Of a stretch of DNA of 64,000 nucleotides, positions 16,587-25,294 are shown piece by piece. Origin of the DNA: Streptomyces shenzhenensis. Its GTDB lineage: Bacteria > Actinomycetota > Actinomycetes > Streptomycetales > Streptomycetaceae. The notes under the pieces are model-generated. The model saw only the letters and a program-made list of their open reading frames with translations, made no database searches and was not told the origin of the DNA. Made by a program: the position numbers and the translations under genes. Position 1 is the stretch's first letter; each line of letters opens with the position of its first letter. The stretch is taken from positions 1 to 64,000 of the forward strand of contig NZ_PENI01000034.1 in the NCBI RefSeq assembly GCF_003688995.1, in the 5' to 3' direction.

Positions 16587-18190
16587 GATCGGGCCGCCTT
16601 GACCTGCCCGACGGTCAGATAGGGGAGAGGCGCGAGGATCTTCGCCGTCTGAGGCGCGAACACGGGCGAGGAGACGATGACTTCCGCGGTCGGACCGTCG
16701 TCGACGACATCCCCCTCGGCCATGACGACGACGCGGTCGGCGGCGCGTGCGGCGAACTCGACGTCGTGGGTGGAGATCACGACGGCCCGGCCTTCGGCCG
16801 CGAGGATGTCCACGACACCGATCAGTGCTGTCTTTGCTCGGTAGTCCAAGCCACGGGTCGGCTCGTCCAGCAGGACGATTCGGGGTGCGGCGGAGAGCTG
16901 GATGGCCAGGGCGAGGGCGAGCTTCTGCCCTTCCGACAGGTCGCGGGGGTGGGTGGCGTCGTCGATGCCAGGGGCGAGCCGATCCAGGACGGCGCGGGCC
17001 TTCACCGTCGTGCCCGACTCGCTGTCCGCCTGGTCGAGTTCCTGCTTCACGCTCTCCAGGTAGAGCAGATCGGCCGGCGTCTGCGGGACCAGGCCGACCA
17101 GCTGGCGGGCCCGCGCGGCGGGAACGTCGTGAGGATCGGGTCCGCCGGCCACCTTCACCGTCCCGGCGCGGCGCGGTCCCGAGCCCTGCAAAGCCCACAG
17201 GAGAGAGGATTTTCCGGAGCCGTTGCGGCCCATGAGGGCGGTCACCTCGCCCGCGTTGAGGTCGAGATCGACCTCCCGTACGGCGGGGACACCGCGGTAG
17301 GTGACGGTGATGCCGCGAGCCGTCAACAGCCGGGGCCGCTCCTGGGCGGGTGCCGGGCGGACGGGGGCCGGGGTGCGGGCGGCCAGCTCGGTGCGCAGGG
17401 GTGCGGCGGCGCGGCGGGCGTCGCGGATGGACAGGGGCAGCGGGGACCAGCCGACCGCGCGGGCCAGTTCGACGATCGGCGGCGCGATGGTCGACGTACG
17501 CAGGATTTCAGCGGCAGGGCCGATCCGGGCGCGGCCGTCGCCCGGGAGATGGATGACGCGGTCGGCGTACTGGACGACGCGTTCGAGCCGGTGCTCGGCC
17601 ATGAGGACGGTGACGCCAAGGTCGTGGACGAGACGGGTGACGGCGGCGAGGACTTCCTCGGCGGCCGTCGGGTCCAGGGCGGAGGTCGGCTCGTCGAGGA
17701 CCAGGACCCGGGGGTGGGCGGTGAGGACGGAGCCGATAGCGACCCGCTGCTGCTGGCCGCCGGAGAGTTCGTGCAGTGGGCGGTGGCGCAGGTCGGCGAG
17801 GCCGAGCAGATCGAGCGTCTCCTCGACGCGTTTGCGCATCGTGCCCGGAGGGATCGCCAACTGCTCCATGGCATAGGCGAGTTCTTCCTCGACGGTGTCG
17901 GTCACGAAGCCATCGACCGGGTCCTGTCCCACCACTCCCACGACATCGGCGAGTTCGCGGGGCGGGTGAGGGGCGGTGTCGCGGCCGTCGACGGTGACCC
18001 GGCCGTAGAGCGTTCCGCCGGTGAAGTGCGGCACGAGGCCGTTGACCGCGCCCAGCAGCGTCGACTTGCCGACGCCCGTGTGCCCGACGACGAGGCAGAG
18101 TTCGCCTTCCTCTACCGTGAGGTCGACATCGCGCAGGGCGGGTTCGGGCGTGTCTTCGTACTGGATGGTGACCTGGTCGAAGGTGATCAC
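16583..18190 (-). CDS. ECF transporter double ATPase (EcfA-EcfA' fusion)
   Basis: 535 residues with two ABC ATPase domains in one chain. Domain 1: Walker A GHTGVGKST near 36, Q-loop VGQDPVDG, signature LSGGQQQR, Walker B VLVLDEPTSALD. Domain 2: Walker A GRNGSGKSS near 340, signature LSEGQKLALALA, Walker B IVLLDEPTRGLDY. The second signature is LSEGQ rather than LSGGQ. Fused EcfAA' subunits are common in actinobacterial cobalt, thiamine-precursor and cobalamin ECF systems. GTG start overlaps the ecfT stop; stop overlaps the S-component start. Confidence 0.92.
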   Translation of the reverse strand: MITFDQVTIQYEDTPEPALRDVDLTVEEGELCLVVGHTGVGKSTLLGAVNGLVPHFTGGTLYGRVTVDGRDTAPHPPRELADVVGVVGQDPVDGFVTDTVEEELAYAMEQLAIPPGTMRKRVEETLDLLGLADLRHRPLHELSGGQQQRVAIGSVLTAHPRVLVLDEPTSALDPTAAEEVLAAVTRLVHDLGVTVLMAEHRLERVVQYADRVIHLPGDGRARIGPAAEILRTSTIAPPIVELARAVGWSPLPLSIRDARRAAAPLRTELAARTPAPVRPAPAQERPRLLTARGITVTYRGVPAVREVDLDLNAGEVTALMGRNGSGKSSLLWALQGSGPRRAGTVKVAGGPDPHDVPAARARQLVGLVPQTPADLLYLESVKQELDQADSESGTTVKARAVLDRLAPGIDDATHPRDLSEGQKLALALAIQLSAAPRIVLLDEPTRGLDYRAKTALIGVVDILAAEGRAVVISTHDVEFAARAADRVVVMAEGDVVDDGPTAEVIVSSPVFAPQTAKILAPLPYLTVGQVKAARS

Positions 18191-19353
18191 GGGGCGTCGG
18201 CTCTCTGGGCGGGGCTGGGCGGGGGCGCGAGGAAACCGGCCGTGCCGGCGAGCAGGATCGCGGCGGTCGGTACGAGAGGCAGAGCGGGCCAGGTGAGCGG
18301 GTAGAAGGTGGGGTTGAGCTGGGCGGGGTCGTAGCCCAGGTTGGCGAGGAGCAGAACGGCGGACAGGACACCGACACCCGCGACGGCCCACTCAGGCAGG
18401 CGCCAGGGGTCGGGACGGTAGGCGGTCCGGGTGACGCGTCGGCCGCCCAGGTGCAGGCCCGCCACGCACAGCAGCGCGCCGAGCCCCATGGCGGGCAGGC
18501 CCAGGAAGGCGGGCGCGGTGGCATCGAGCAGCCCGTAGGCGCCGGCACACAGGCCACACATGCCGAGCAGCATCAGCGCGCCGGTGATGTGGCGGGAGCG
18601 GCGGGTGGCCCGGCCCGCACGACCGTAGCCGCGGGAATCCATGGCGGCGGCGAGGCGCAGCGAGCGTTCCAGGGCGTCCTCCAGGACGGGGACGACGATG
18701 CCGCGCAGCGCCTGCATGCCCTGGGCCTTGCCTGCCCGCAATTTCCGGGCCCGCACGACGCGTTGGACGCTCTGCACCAACTGCGGGGCCACGCTGATGG
18801 CGACGGTGACAGCGACGCCGAGCTCGTACAGCGCGCCCGGCAGGACGCGCAATGCCCGCTTGGGGTTGGCGAGGGTGTTGGCAGCGCCGATGCAGCACAG
18901 CATGCACGCCAGACGCAGACCGTCGGTCGCCGCCGACAGCAGCGCCTCCAGTGAAACCGGGCCGCCGATCTTGATGCCCGCGTACCAATCGGGGGTGGGG
19001 ATGTGCGGGAGGGAGAACAGGAAGTGGTCGCGGGAGGTGATGCCCGTCGCGAAGACGGCACGGAAGACGACCCGGATCACCACGACCGTGAGGGCCAGGT
19101 ACAGGTAGTACTTGAAGCCTCGGGCCCAGGGCGCCTCGGTGCGCCGGGCGGTGACGACGTAGCCGAGAACGGCGAGCACGAGGAACAGCAGCAGCGGGTT
19201 GTCGGTGCGGCTGACGGCGGTCGCCAGGGCCAGGGCCCACACCCACCAGGCCATCGGATGCAGGGCACGCGGCAGCCGGCGCCCGCCCACGTCCGGCGAC
19301 GGGTCGGGGCCGGTGGCGGACGCCTGAACGGTCGTACGGTCCACCGCAGTCAC
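18187..19353 (-). CDS. ECF transporter transmembrane (T) component
   Basis: 388 residues from a GTG overlapping the upstream stop (GTGA). CbiQ/EcfT fold: several membrane spans, then the cytoplasmic coupling helices with VVRARKLRAGKAQG and the signature AAAMDSRGYGRAGRATRRS near residue 245. The T subunit couples ATP hydrolysis by the double ATPase to toppling of the S component. A C-terminal extension of three to four extra hydrophobic segments (about 255-375) makes it longer than the usual 260-280 residues. Confidence 0.88.
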   Translation of the reverse strand: MTAVDRTTVQASATGPDPSPDVGGRRLPRALHPMAWWVWALALATAVSRTDNPLLLFLVLAVLGYVVTARRTEAPWARGFKYYLYLALTVVVIRVVFRAVFATGITSRDHFLFSLPHIPTPDWYAGIKIGGPVSLEALLSAATDGLRLACMLCCIGAANTLANPKRALRVLPGALYELGVAVTVAISVAPQLVQSVQRVVRARKLRAGKAQGMQALRGIVVPVLEDALERSLRLAAAMDSRGYGRAGRATRRSRHITGALMLLGMCGLCAGAYGLLDATAPAFLGLPAMGLGALLCVAGLHLGGRRVTRTAYRPDPWRLPEWAVAGVGVLSAVLLLANLGYDPAQLNPTFYPLTWPALPLVPTAAILLAGTAGFLAPPPSPAQRADAP

Positions 19354-20246
19354 TCGGCACGACGACGCCGGCGGGCGACGAACACCGCGGCGCCGCCGAT
19401 CAGCGCGACGAGTGCGGCGCCGATGACCACGGGGGTGATCGAGCCGGTGTCGTGCTTGGCGTCGGCGGCGGGGGCGGCGTCCACCACGCTGGGAGTGGAG
19501 CGGGGGGCCGCCACCGCCGATGAAGTCTTCGACGGGCTGGTCGCCGGCGAGGGGGACACGCTGGACTTGGTCTTCTTCGGCTTCGGCTCGGGTGAGGTGG
19601 TCTTCGGTGGCTTGGTGGTCGGCTGTTCCGGCGCGGGGCCGGTGTCGACGTCCGGCGGCAGCGGGGACGCCTTGTCGGTGGAGTCGGGCTTGCCCGCGTC
19701 GCCCTGCGGGCGGGTGTTGTGGGCGCGCAGCTGGTCGGCGGTAACCCGCGGGCGGCCCTCGGTGCCCTCGGCGTTGGTGGCACCGAAGATCCACAGGTCG
19801 ACGCTGCCCGGTTTGGGCTTGTAGAGCATGGCGCCGAGCTGGCTGTAGCTCCAGTCCTTGGCGCCCGGGTCGGCGTGCCAGTAGGACCAGTAGGCGGAGG
19901 CGGGCGGGGTGAGTACGCAGGCGTCCTGGGCGGCGGTCGGGTACTGCTTGCCGTTCTGGTGCCCGCTGTAGCCGATGCGGCAGATGAACGCAGGTCCGTC
20001 GTGTCCGGTTCCGGTGGTGCTCCAGCCTCCCTGGTTGAGCAGCTCGTAGCCGGTGGTCGGGGTCGTGCCGCAGGAGCGGTAGATCGGGCCGCCCCAGTGG
20101 CTGAAGTCGACGGCGAGGACGACCCCGGACGTCGTGGTGCACCGGCCCATGAGCTGGGGATCGGCCGCGGCGGGGGCGGCCGTCGCGCCGAGGAAGGCGG
20201 CCGTCAGCCCGAGCGCCGCTCCGGCCCGCAGGAGTCGTCGGGTCAT
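19350..20246 (-). CDS. surface-anchored protein with transcobalamin beta-domain-like module
   Basis: 298 residues. Signal peptide 1-28 (RRLLRAGAALGLTAAFLGATAAPAAA). Residues about 29-150 form one globular module with the order TTPTTGYELLNQGG, GPAFICRIGYSG, PPASAYWSYWHADPG, WSYSQLGAM, GSVDLWIFG. This order (helix ending in LL..GG, a strand giving I-G, YW-Y, then a late GD/GS..W strand) resembles DUF4430/transcobalamin C-terminal beta-domains. A Pro/Thr/Lys-rich stalk (about 170-255) leads to one membrane span (TPVVIGAALVALIGGAAVFV) and a basic tail, so it is displayed outside the membrane. Its ATG overlaps the stop of the 911-residue protein gene (ATGA), and its stop overlaps the ecfT start. 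A corrinoid-binding role is inferred. Confidence 0.72.
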   Translation of the reverse strand: MTRRLLRAGAALGLTAAFLGATAAPAAADPQLMGRCTTTSGVVLAVDFSHWGGPIYRSCGTTPTTGYELLNQGGWSTTGTGHDGPAFICRIGYSGHQNGKQYPTAAQDACVLTPPASAYWSYWHADPGAKDWSYSQLGAMLYKPKPGSVDLWIFGATNAEGTEGRPRVTADQLRAHNTRPQGDAGKPDSTDKASPLPPDVDTGPAPEQPTTKPPKTTSPEPKPKKTKSSVSPSPATSPSKTSSAVAAPRSTPSVVDAAPAADAKHDTGSITPVVIGAALVALIGGAAVFVARRRRRAE

Positions 20247-22978
20247 CGTCCGGCTCCGCTCTCCACGCGCCTGCGGGCGACGACCACCGTGCGCCAGCCG
20301 GCACCCACCAGCAGGAGGGCGAGGGCGGCAAGGGCTCCCACCTGGACGCCGGTGGAGGCCATGGCACCGCCGCGGCCCGCGCCGGATCCGCCCGTGTCAC
20401 CGCCGGGCGTGATGATCTGCGGGGCGCTGCCGCTCGGGCTCGGCGTGGGCTGCGGCGTCGTACCGGTCAGGCTGCGCTCCAGCGCGCCGAAGCTGATGCC
20501 GGTCGCGCCACCGACTGCCTGCGTGGAGGCACGCAGGTCTGAACCGTCCTGCCCCTCCTTTGCGACCCGGAAGCCGCCGTCGCCGTTCTGCTGCGAGGCG
20601 AGGAACTTCCGGGCGTCGGCGATCTCGTCAGCGTACGTGTCCGCGTCCAGGGACAGGCCCTGAACCGCGAGCGCCGCCGAGTTGACTGAGTTGCCCGCGG
20701 CGCCCGGGAAGCCCCCGTCGGACAGTTGCTCGGAGGCGACCCAAGCGAGCGCCTTGTCCACGGCTTCGTCCGCCCTGTCGCCGCCGGCCAGGGCCAGGGC
20801 CATGGCCGCGATGGCGGTGGAGTCGACGTCGGAGTCGTTGGTGGCGGGGATCAGGCTGGGCCAGGCACCGCTGTCGTGCTGGAGGCTCTCCAGGTAGGCG
20901 ACCGGTTCGTCGGCCCCCTCACCGGCCCGCAACTGGGCGATCACGGCGAGGGATTGAGCGAAGACCGACGGGGCGTTGGTGTAGGCGCCCTTCGCCGCGC
21001 ACGAGCGGTCGGGCGCGGTGCTCGGCTCCGCGCAGACCGCCTTGCCGAGGGCGGCGATGAGGTCGTGCCCGGCGAAGTCGCGCGGGTCACGGCCGACGGC
21101 CTCGGCGAGCAGGGCCGTCTTGCCGAGGGAGCCGCCGGCGGCGTAGGCCGTGCCGATGCCGGTCCAGTCGTTGACGGTGCGGCCCTCGCTGTCCTTGCCC
21201 TCGTGGTCGAGGAAGTCGACGATGCCGCGCAGCTTGGCGTTGTTCAGTCCGGTGGCGGCAAGCGCGTAGGCGCCGTCGATGGTCAGGCCGAAGTCGGCGC
21301 GGGACATCCCGGGTCCGGCGACGTAGTACTGGCCCTGCTTGAGGTTGGCGGCGCTGGTGAGATAGGCGACGCCCTTCTTCAGGTCGGGGCCGTCGTACGG
21401 TGCGGGTGTGCCGGGAGTCGTCGTCGGGGGCTGGGACGTGGGCGGGGCGGTCGGCTCCGCCTTCTTCGTGGTCAGGGTGACCAGGCTGGTGCCGGCGCCC
21501 GCGAGGACGGCGGACGGCGTCGGGTAGACGGCCGGGTCGATGGCTCCCTCCTCGAAACCGAAGCCGCCGCCGTCGAGTTGCTGCCGGGACAGCCAGCCGA
21601 CGGCCGCGTCCGCGCGGGCGGTCTCGCCGAGCGCGCGCAGTGCCTGGGCGGCGTATGCCGTCGCGTACACGCTGCCGGTCGTGGAGCCGGTGTAGCCGGG
21701 GAAGGCGCCGTCCTCACGCTGGGCCTTCGTCAGGTAGGTGCGGGCCTTGGCGACGGTGTCGTCGTGTCCGCCCGTCTGGTGCAGTACGAGGGCGACAAGG
21801 CCGGTGGTGGCGGGGTCGCCGTCGCAGTACTCGCCGGAGCGGATGAGGATGCTCGTGACACCGCCGTCGTTGCACTGAAGCTGGGTGAGGCGGTCGACGG
21901 CGGCGGACGGAGGGGTGACGCCAGCGCGCGACAGGGCCAAGACGGACCATGCTTGGCCGTCGGCGTAGGTGGCGTCACGGAAGTCGCCCTTGGCGGTGCA
22001 GCCAGGGGTTGGTTCACCGGATTCCGGGCCCGCAGCGCACACGTTCTTCGCCAGATCGCCCACGAGGTCGCGGCCGCCGAAAGCGTGCGGATCGGCCTCG
22101 GTGATCTCGGCGAGCAGGGCCAGGCGGGCGGCGGCGGTCGAGTCGGGGGCCTGGTCGGTGCCGTTCGGGTAGGCGTAGTCGCCCGCGTGGGCGGTGAGGA
22201 ATGCGGTGACCTTGTCGAGGGCGGCGCTGTTGCCCTCCGTGGCGGCGAGCGCGTACGCGGTCTCGGCGGTCAGGAGGTGGTTCGGGGCTTCGGCGCCGTC
22301 GTCCACTATGCGTTCACCATCGGTGAGGCGGCCCTTGAGCCAGGTCGCGGCGGCGGTCAGGTCGACTTCGCCGGGCGCGCCCGTGGGTGTGCCACCCGGG
22401 CCGGGAGTCCCGGCGCCGCCGGCGCGGACGTCGGCAGGGGTGAAGGTGGGCTTGCCGGTGCTGCCGCCGGCATCCGTGCCGCCGTACACCCAGGCGTCGA
22501 TGTCGCCGTCCTTCACCTTGCGGTCCATGGCGCCGTACTGGCTGTAGCTCCACTCGTCCTGGCCTGGCGACGCGACCCAGTACGACCAGTAGGCGGTGGC
22601 GGGCGGGGTCAGGACGCAGGACTCCTTGTCTGGAGTCGGGTACTGCGTGCCGGAGCCGTAGCCGATGCGGCAGATAAAGCCGGGGCCGTCGTGCTGGGTG
22701 CCGACGGTGGTGAAGCCGCCGTCGTGAAGCAGGTCGTAGCCGGTGGTCGGGGTGGTGTCGCAGCCGCGCTCGAGCTTGCCGCCGAAGGGTCCGAAGTCCA
22801 CGACGACGACGGCACCTCTGGAAGCGGTGCAATCGCCGATCAGGTCGGCTGCCGCCGCCGAGGTTGTGGTGAGGAACGTCACGCAGGCGGCGACCAACAC
22901 CAGCAGTGCGGTCACAAGTGCCGTCCAAGGGGCGGGCCTTGCGACCGTTCGCCCGTCTCTTCGCTCTCCGGTCCCCAC
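20243..22978 (-). CDS. large surface protein: transcobalamin-like beta module plus two alpha/alpha-toroid domains
   Basis: 911 residues from GTG at 22978, chosen because GACGAGGGGG lies just upstream and the signal peptide (ending TTTSAAAA near 44) then starts properly; an in-frame opening runs further up but through the riboswitch. Residues about 45-165 repeat the module of the 298-residue neighbour (TTPTTGYDLLHDGG, GPGFICRIGYGS, PPATAYWSYWVASPG, KDGDIDAWVYGG). Two repeat blocks follow (about 205-505 and 545-825), rich in motifs such as QLDGGGFGFEEGA, QREDGAFPGY, QLSDGGFPGAAG and QQNGDGGFRV. These are prenyltransferase/terpenoid-cyclase-like alpha/alpha toroids, the fold of the transcobalamin alpha domain. 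The C-terminus has MASTG, close to a class E sortase LAxTG site, a membrane span and a basic tail. First gene of the ECF operon, behind a cobalamin riboswitch. Predicted to capture corrinoids at the cell surface. Confidence 0.75.
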   Translation of the reverse strand: MGTGERRDGRTVARPAPWTALVTALLVLVAACVTFLTTTSAAAADLIGDCTASRGAVVVVDFGPFGGKLERGCDTTPTTGYDLLHDGGFTTVGTQHDGPGFICRIGYGSGTQYPTPDKESCVLTPPATAYWSYWVASPGQDEWSYSQYGAMDRKVKDGDIDAWVYGGTDAGGSTGKPTFTPADVRAGGAGTPGPGGTPTGAPGEVDLTAAATWLKGRLTDGERIVDDGAEAPNHLLTAETAYALAATEGNSAALDKVTAFLTAHAGDYAYPNGTDQAPDSTAAARLALLAEITEADPHAFGGRDLVGDLAKNVCAAGPESGEPTPGCTAKGDFRDATYADGQAWSVLALSRAGVTPPSAAVDRLTQLQCNDGGVTSILIRSGEYCDGDPATTGLVALVLHQTGGHDDTVAKARTYLTKAQREDGAFPGYTGSTTGSVYATAYAAQALRALGETARADAAVGWLSRQQLDGGGFGFEEGAIDPAVYPTPSAVLAGAGTSLVTLTTKKAEPTAPPTSQPPTTTPGTPAPYDGPDLKKGVAYLTSAANLKQGQYYVAGPGMSRADFGLTIDGAYALAATGLNNAKLRGIVDFLDHEGKDSEGRTVNDWTGIGTAYAAGGSLGKTALLAEAVGRDPRDFAGHDLIAALGKAVCAEPSTAPDRSCAAKGAYTNAPSVFAQSLAVIAQLRAGEGADEPVAYLESLQHDSGAWPSLIPATNDSDVDSTAIAAMALALAGGDRADEAVDKALAWVASEQLSDGGFPGAAGNSVNSAALAVQGLSLDADTYADEIADARKFLASQQNGDGGFRVAKEGQDGSDLRASTQAVGGATGISFGALERSLTGTTPQPTPSPSGSAPQIITPGGDTGGSGAGRGGAMASTGVQVGALAALALLLVGAGWRTVVVARRRVESGAGR

Positions 22979-23099
22979 GGCGGCCCCCTCGTCCCCTGTC
23001 CGGCGCGGGACGGAGACGTGGTTGAGGACCCCGTGGGCCCGGGGAGTTCCCCGCGCACGAGAGGCGGTCGCACCACGCCGTAGTCCGCGACGGCGTTCG

Positions 23100-23225
23100 T
23101 TGCTCGGATCACGCTCCAGGCATTCCGGCTCGCCCGGCGATGGACCGGGCCCACGGTTGCGGGTCAGCGCCGGAATTCGACCGGCTTCCCCTGGAACTTC
23201 TTGCGTATCAGGCGGATTTGAACAT
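23100..23225 (-). promoter_or_regulatory. cobalamin riboswitch of the ECF/surface-protein operon
   Basis: Minus strand 23192-23151 reads GGGGAAGCCGGTCGAATTCC, then GGCGCTGACCCGCAACCGTG. The 3' element GAGCCGGAATGCCTGGAGC lies at 23131-23113. This is the variant core (CTGACCCGCAACCGT in place of CGGTCCCGCCACTGT) also used by actinobacterial cobalamin riboswitches. It is followed by the 911-residue protein gene at 22978. Confidence 0.85.
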
Positions 23226-23279
23226 GGTTCACAGGGAGGGTCAAGGCGAGGCACAGACCGATGCGGGAGTTGTTTTGAG

Positions 23280-23415
23280 GCCCTCTGGCGGCGTGGGTGC
23301 CGGTCGGGTACCGTCCCGCACTGCCGAGTGGGGGAACCCGGTGGGAGTCCGGGGCTGACGCGCAACGGTGTGGGACGGCAGGGGGCCGGCCCGAGCCCGA
23401 ATACCCAAGCGGCGA
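23280..23415 (+). promoter_or_regulatory. cobalamin riboswitch of the secreted transcobalamin-like gene
   Basis: Plus strand 23332-23370 reads GGGGAACCCGGTGGGAGTCC, then GGGGCTGACGCGCAACGGTG. The 3' element CGAGCCCGAATACCCAAGCGG is at 23392-23412. It is back to back with the minus-strand riboswitch at 23.1 kb and belongs to the same variant class. Confidence 0.85.
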
Positions 23416-23532
23416 TGCACTTTCGGCAGCCAGTCCACGCGTTCCGGACGGCGGCCCGCCCGCTGCTCCGCAGGCCGCCAGGGTCCCGGCGACGCGGGTC
23501 CGGCCGGCGTCCTTAACCCAAGGAGCAGGCCA

Positions 23533-24930
23533 ATGTACCGTCGCCCCACTCTCGTTGCCGCCGCCGCGCTCGGCGCCTTCGCGCTGACCGCGCTTCCGGC
23601 GGCGGCGACCGCCACCCCGGCCCAGATCGCGACCTCGAAGACCAATGGAGTCGCCTACCTGAAGTCCCTGCAGGCCGCGGACGGTTCGTACGCGGGTGCA
23701 GGACTGTCCAACGAGTGGGCGTTCAGTGCCTTCGCCGCGGCCGGCACCGCGGCCGTCGACGTCACACCGGGCGGCGACACCAGCAAGAACGCCAGATCGG
23801 TCTACCGCGACCTGCTCTCCACCAGCGGCTGGCCGTCCGCCTCCCCCGCGGTCACCGACTACGAACGCGCCACCCTCAACGCCTACGCCGCCGGCATCGA
23901 CCCGGCCCGCGTCTCTCCCTCCCGCAACCTGATCGCCGACGCCTACGCCTACTGGCAGACCACCGAGCCCGGCTATTTCGGCCCGTCGGCCAACTTCAAC
24001 GGCACCGTCTTCGCCGCCCTTGCCCTGAACGGCACCAAGACCCAGTCCGGCACCCAGCGCATACCCCAGGTCCTGCGGGACTCGATCACCGCCCGTATCC
24101 GCGCTAACCAGCACAACGACGGCGGCTGGGACTACAGCAAAGCCGAGGGCAACCCGACCCAGCTCGCCGCGGCGAGCGACATCGACATGACCGGAGCGGC
24201 AATGGCCGCCCTCTGCGTGTCCGGAGTACCGAACACCGACACGGACATCGTCGAGGCCAAGGGGTTCCTCAAGAGCAAGCTGATCGCGAACAACGGTGCC
24301 TTCGCTGCCGTGTTCGGCGTCAACACCGACTCCAACGGCTGGGCCGTGTCCGGGCTGAACGCCTGCGGCATCAACCCGCAGACCGGCGACTTCCTCACCT
24401 CCTTGGGCAAGACACCGGTCGACTTCCTGATCGCCCAGCAGTTCAACCCGGGCGGCGGCTTCAAGTACCTGCCCAGCGACACCAGCCCGTCGGCGTACGC
24501 CTCCATCGACGGCCTGCGGGCCGTGGCCGGCGGCGGCTTCACCTCCACCCCACCGGTGCCGACCACCGCGGGTGCGCCGCAGTGGGTGAGCCAGGGGTCC
24601 TTCACCTCGGGGGCGGCGACCAAGCTGGCCCTGACCGTGGACGACGGGGCCGGAAGCCTGAAGGTGTGCTCCGTCTCGCTGACCCCGACGGGTTCGACGA
24701 CCACGCTGGGCGCCGTCCTCGACGCCGCCACCGGCGCGGCCACCCCGTCCGGCTGCGTGACCTCGGTGACGCCGTCCTCCGGCACGGGAACCATCACCTC
24801 CCTCAACGGCCGGGCCAACAGCGGCTCGAACACCTGGAAGGTCAGCATCGACGGCTCGCCCTTCGCCACCGCCACCCGGAGCACGACCGTGGGTGTGGGC
24901 GACACGATCGCCGTGCGCTGGGGCGCTTGA
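23533..24930 (+). CDS. secreted transcobalamin-like protein (alpha/alpha toroid plus beta domain)
   Basis: 465 residues; ATG at 23533 behind AAGGAG, with a clean signal peptide (about 1-29, LVAAAALGAFALTALPAAATA). Residues about 30-330 are toroid repeats (GVAYLKSLQAADGSYAGAG, NQHNDGGWDYSKAEGN, NNGAFAAVFGVNTDSNGWAVSGL, QQFNPGGGFKYL). Residues about 350-465 form a beta domain (SLKVCSVSLTPTGSTTTLGA, GTITSLNGRANSGSNTWKV, SIDGSPF, VGVGDTIAVRWGA) that fits the DUF4430/transcobalamin C-terminal pattern. An N-terminal toroid followed by a C-terminal beta domain is the layout of animal transcobalamin and intrinsic factor. There is no anchor, so it is probably released. Own cobalamin riboswitch. Corrinoid binding is strongly suggested but unproven. 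Confidence 0.78.
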   Translation: MYRRPTLVAAAALGAFALTALPAAATATPAQIATSKTNGVAYLKSLQAADGSYAGAGLSNEWAFSAFAAAGTAAVDVTPGGDTSKNARSVYRDLLSTSGWPSASPAVTDYERATLNAYAAGIDPARVSPSRNLIADAYAYWQTTEPGYFGPSANFNGTVFAALALNGTKTQSGTQRIPQVLRDSITARIRANQHNDGGWDYSKAEGNPTQLAAASDIDMTGAAMAALCVSGVPNTDTDIVEAKGFLKSKLIANNGAFAAVFGVNTDSNGWAVSGLNACGINPQTGDFLTSLGKTPVDFLIAQQFNPGGGFKYLPSDTSPSAYASIDGLRAVAGGGFTSTPPVPTTAGAPQWVSQGSFTSGAATKLALTVDDGAGSLKVCSVSLTPTGSTTTLGAVLDAATGAATPSGCVTSVTPSSGTGTITSLNGRANSGSNTWKVSIDGSPFATATRSTTVGVGDTIAVRWGA

Positions 24931-24939
24931 CGCCGCGTA

Positions 24940-24961
24940 GGAGTCGTAGGGTCGCGGCTCC
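24940..24961 (+). terminator. hairpin terminator
   Basis: 7-bp stem GGAGTCG/CGGCTCC (one G-T pair) with an 8-base loop, 10 bases after the stop of the secreted transcobalamin-like gene. Confidence 0.5.
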
Positions 24962-25294
24962 TGTCTGCCGGAACGGCTGCCGCCGCATTCGATCGTCCGA
25001 CGCAGTGGTCGTGGCCGGGAGAGGAGGCGTTCCCTCGGTCCTGACGTCACGGGCGTCACACGCTCTGCTCGAACCTGCCTCGCGGCGCCAGACCTGTACG
25101 TGACGGGGTGTGCCGCAAACGGCCGATACGTGTTCCTGCCCTGCGCCGATGGAAGTCGGATCGGTGCTTAGCGGGGAAGGTCGTCGACGGATGTCCGGTT
25201 CCGTTCCTTCCAGGCGGCGCGGAGGGCGAACGCCGGAGGTCGTCCCGCCCTGCCCCGCACCGGTCCGGGCGAGGGCGGCTTGTGTGCATGGTTG
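24962..25294. other. 333-base convergent gap, nothing recognised
   Basis: Lies between the ends of two convergent transcription units. No coding frame with a plausible start, repeat or RNA motif was seen. Confidence 0.5.

Noticed and set aside
22979..23365. In-frame extension of the 911-residue surface protein gene to 23365
   Set aside because: It would translate through the riboswitch core and places the signal peptide about 150 residues into the protein. GTG 22978 has a good ribosome site.
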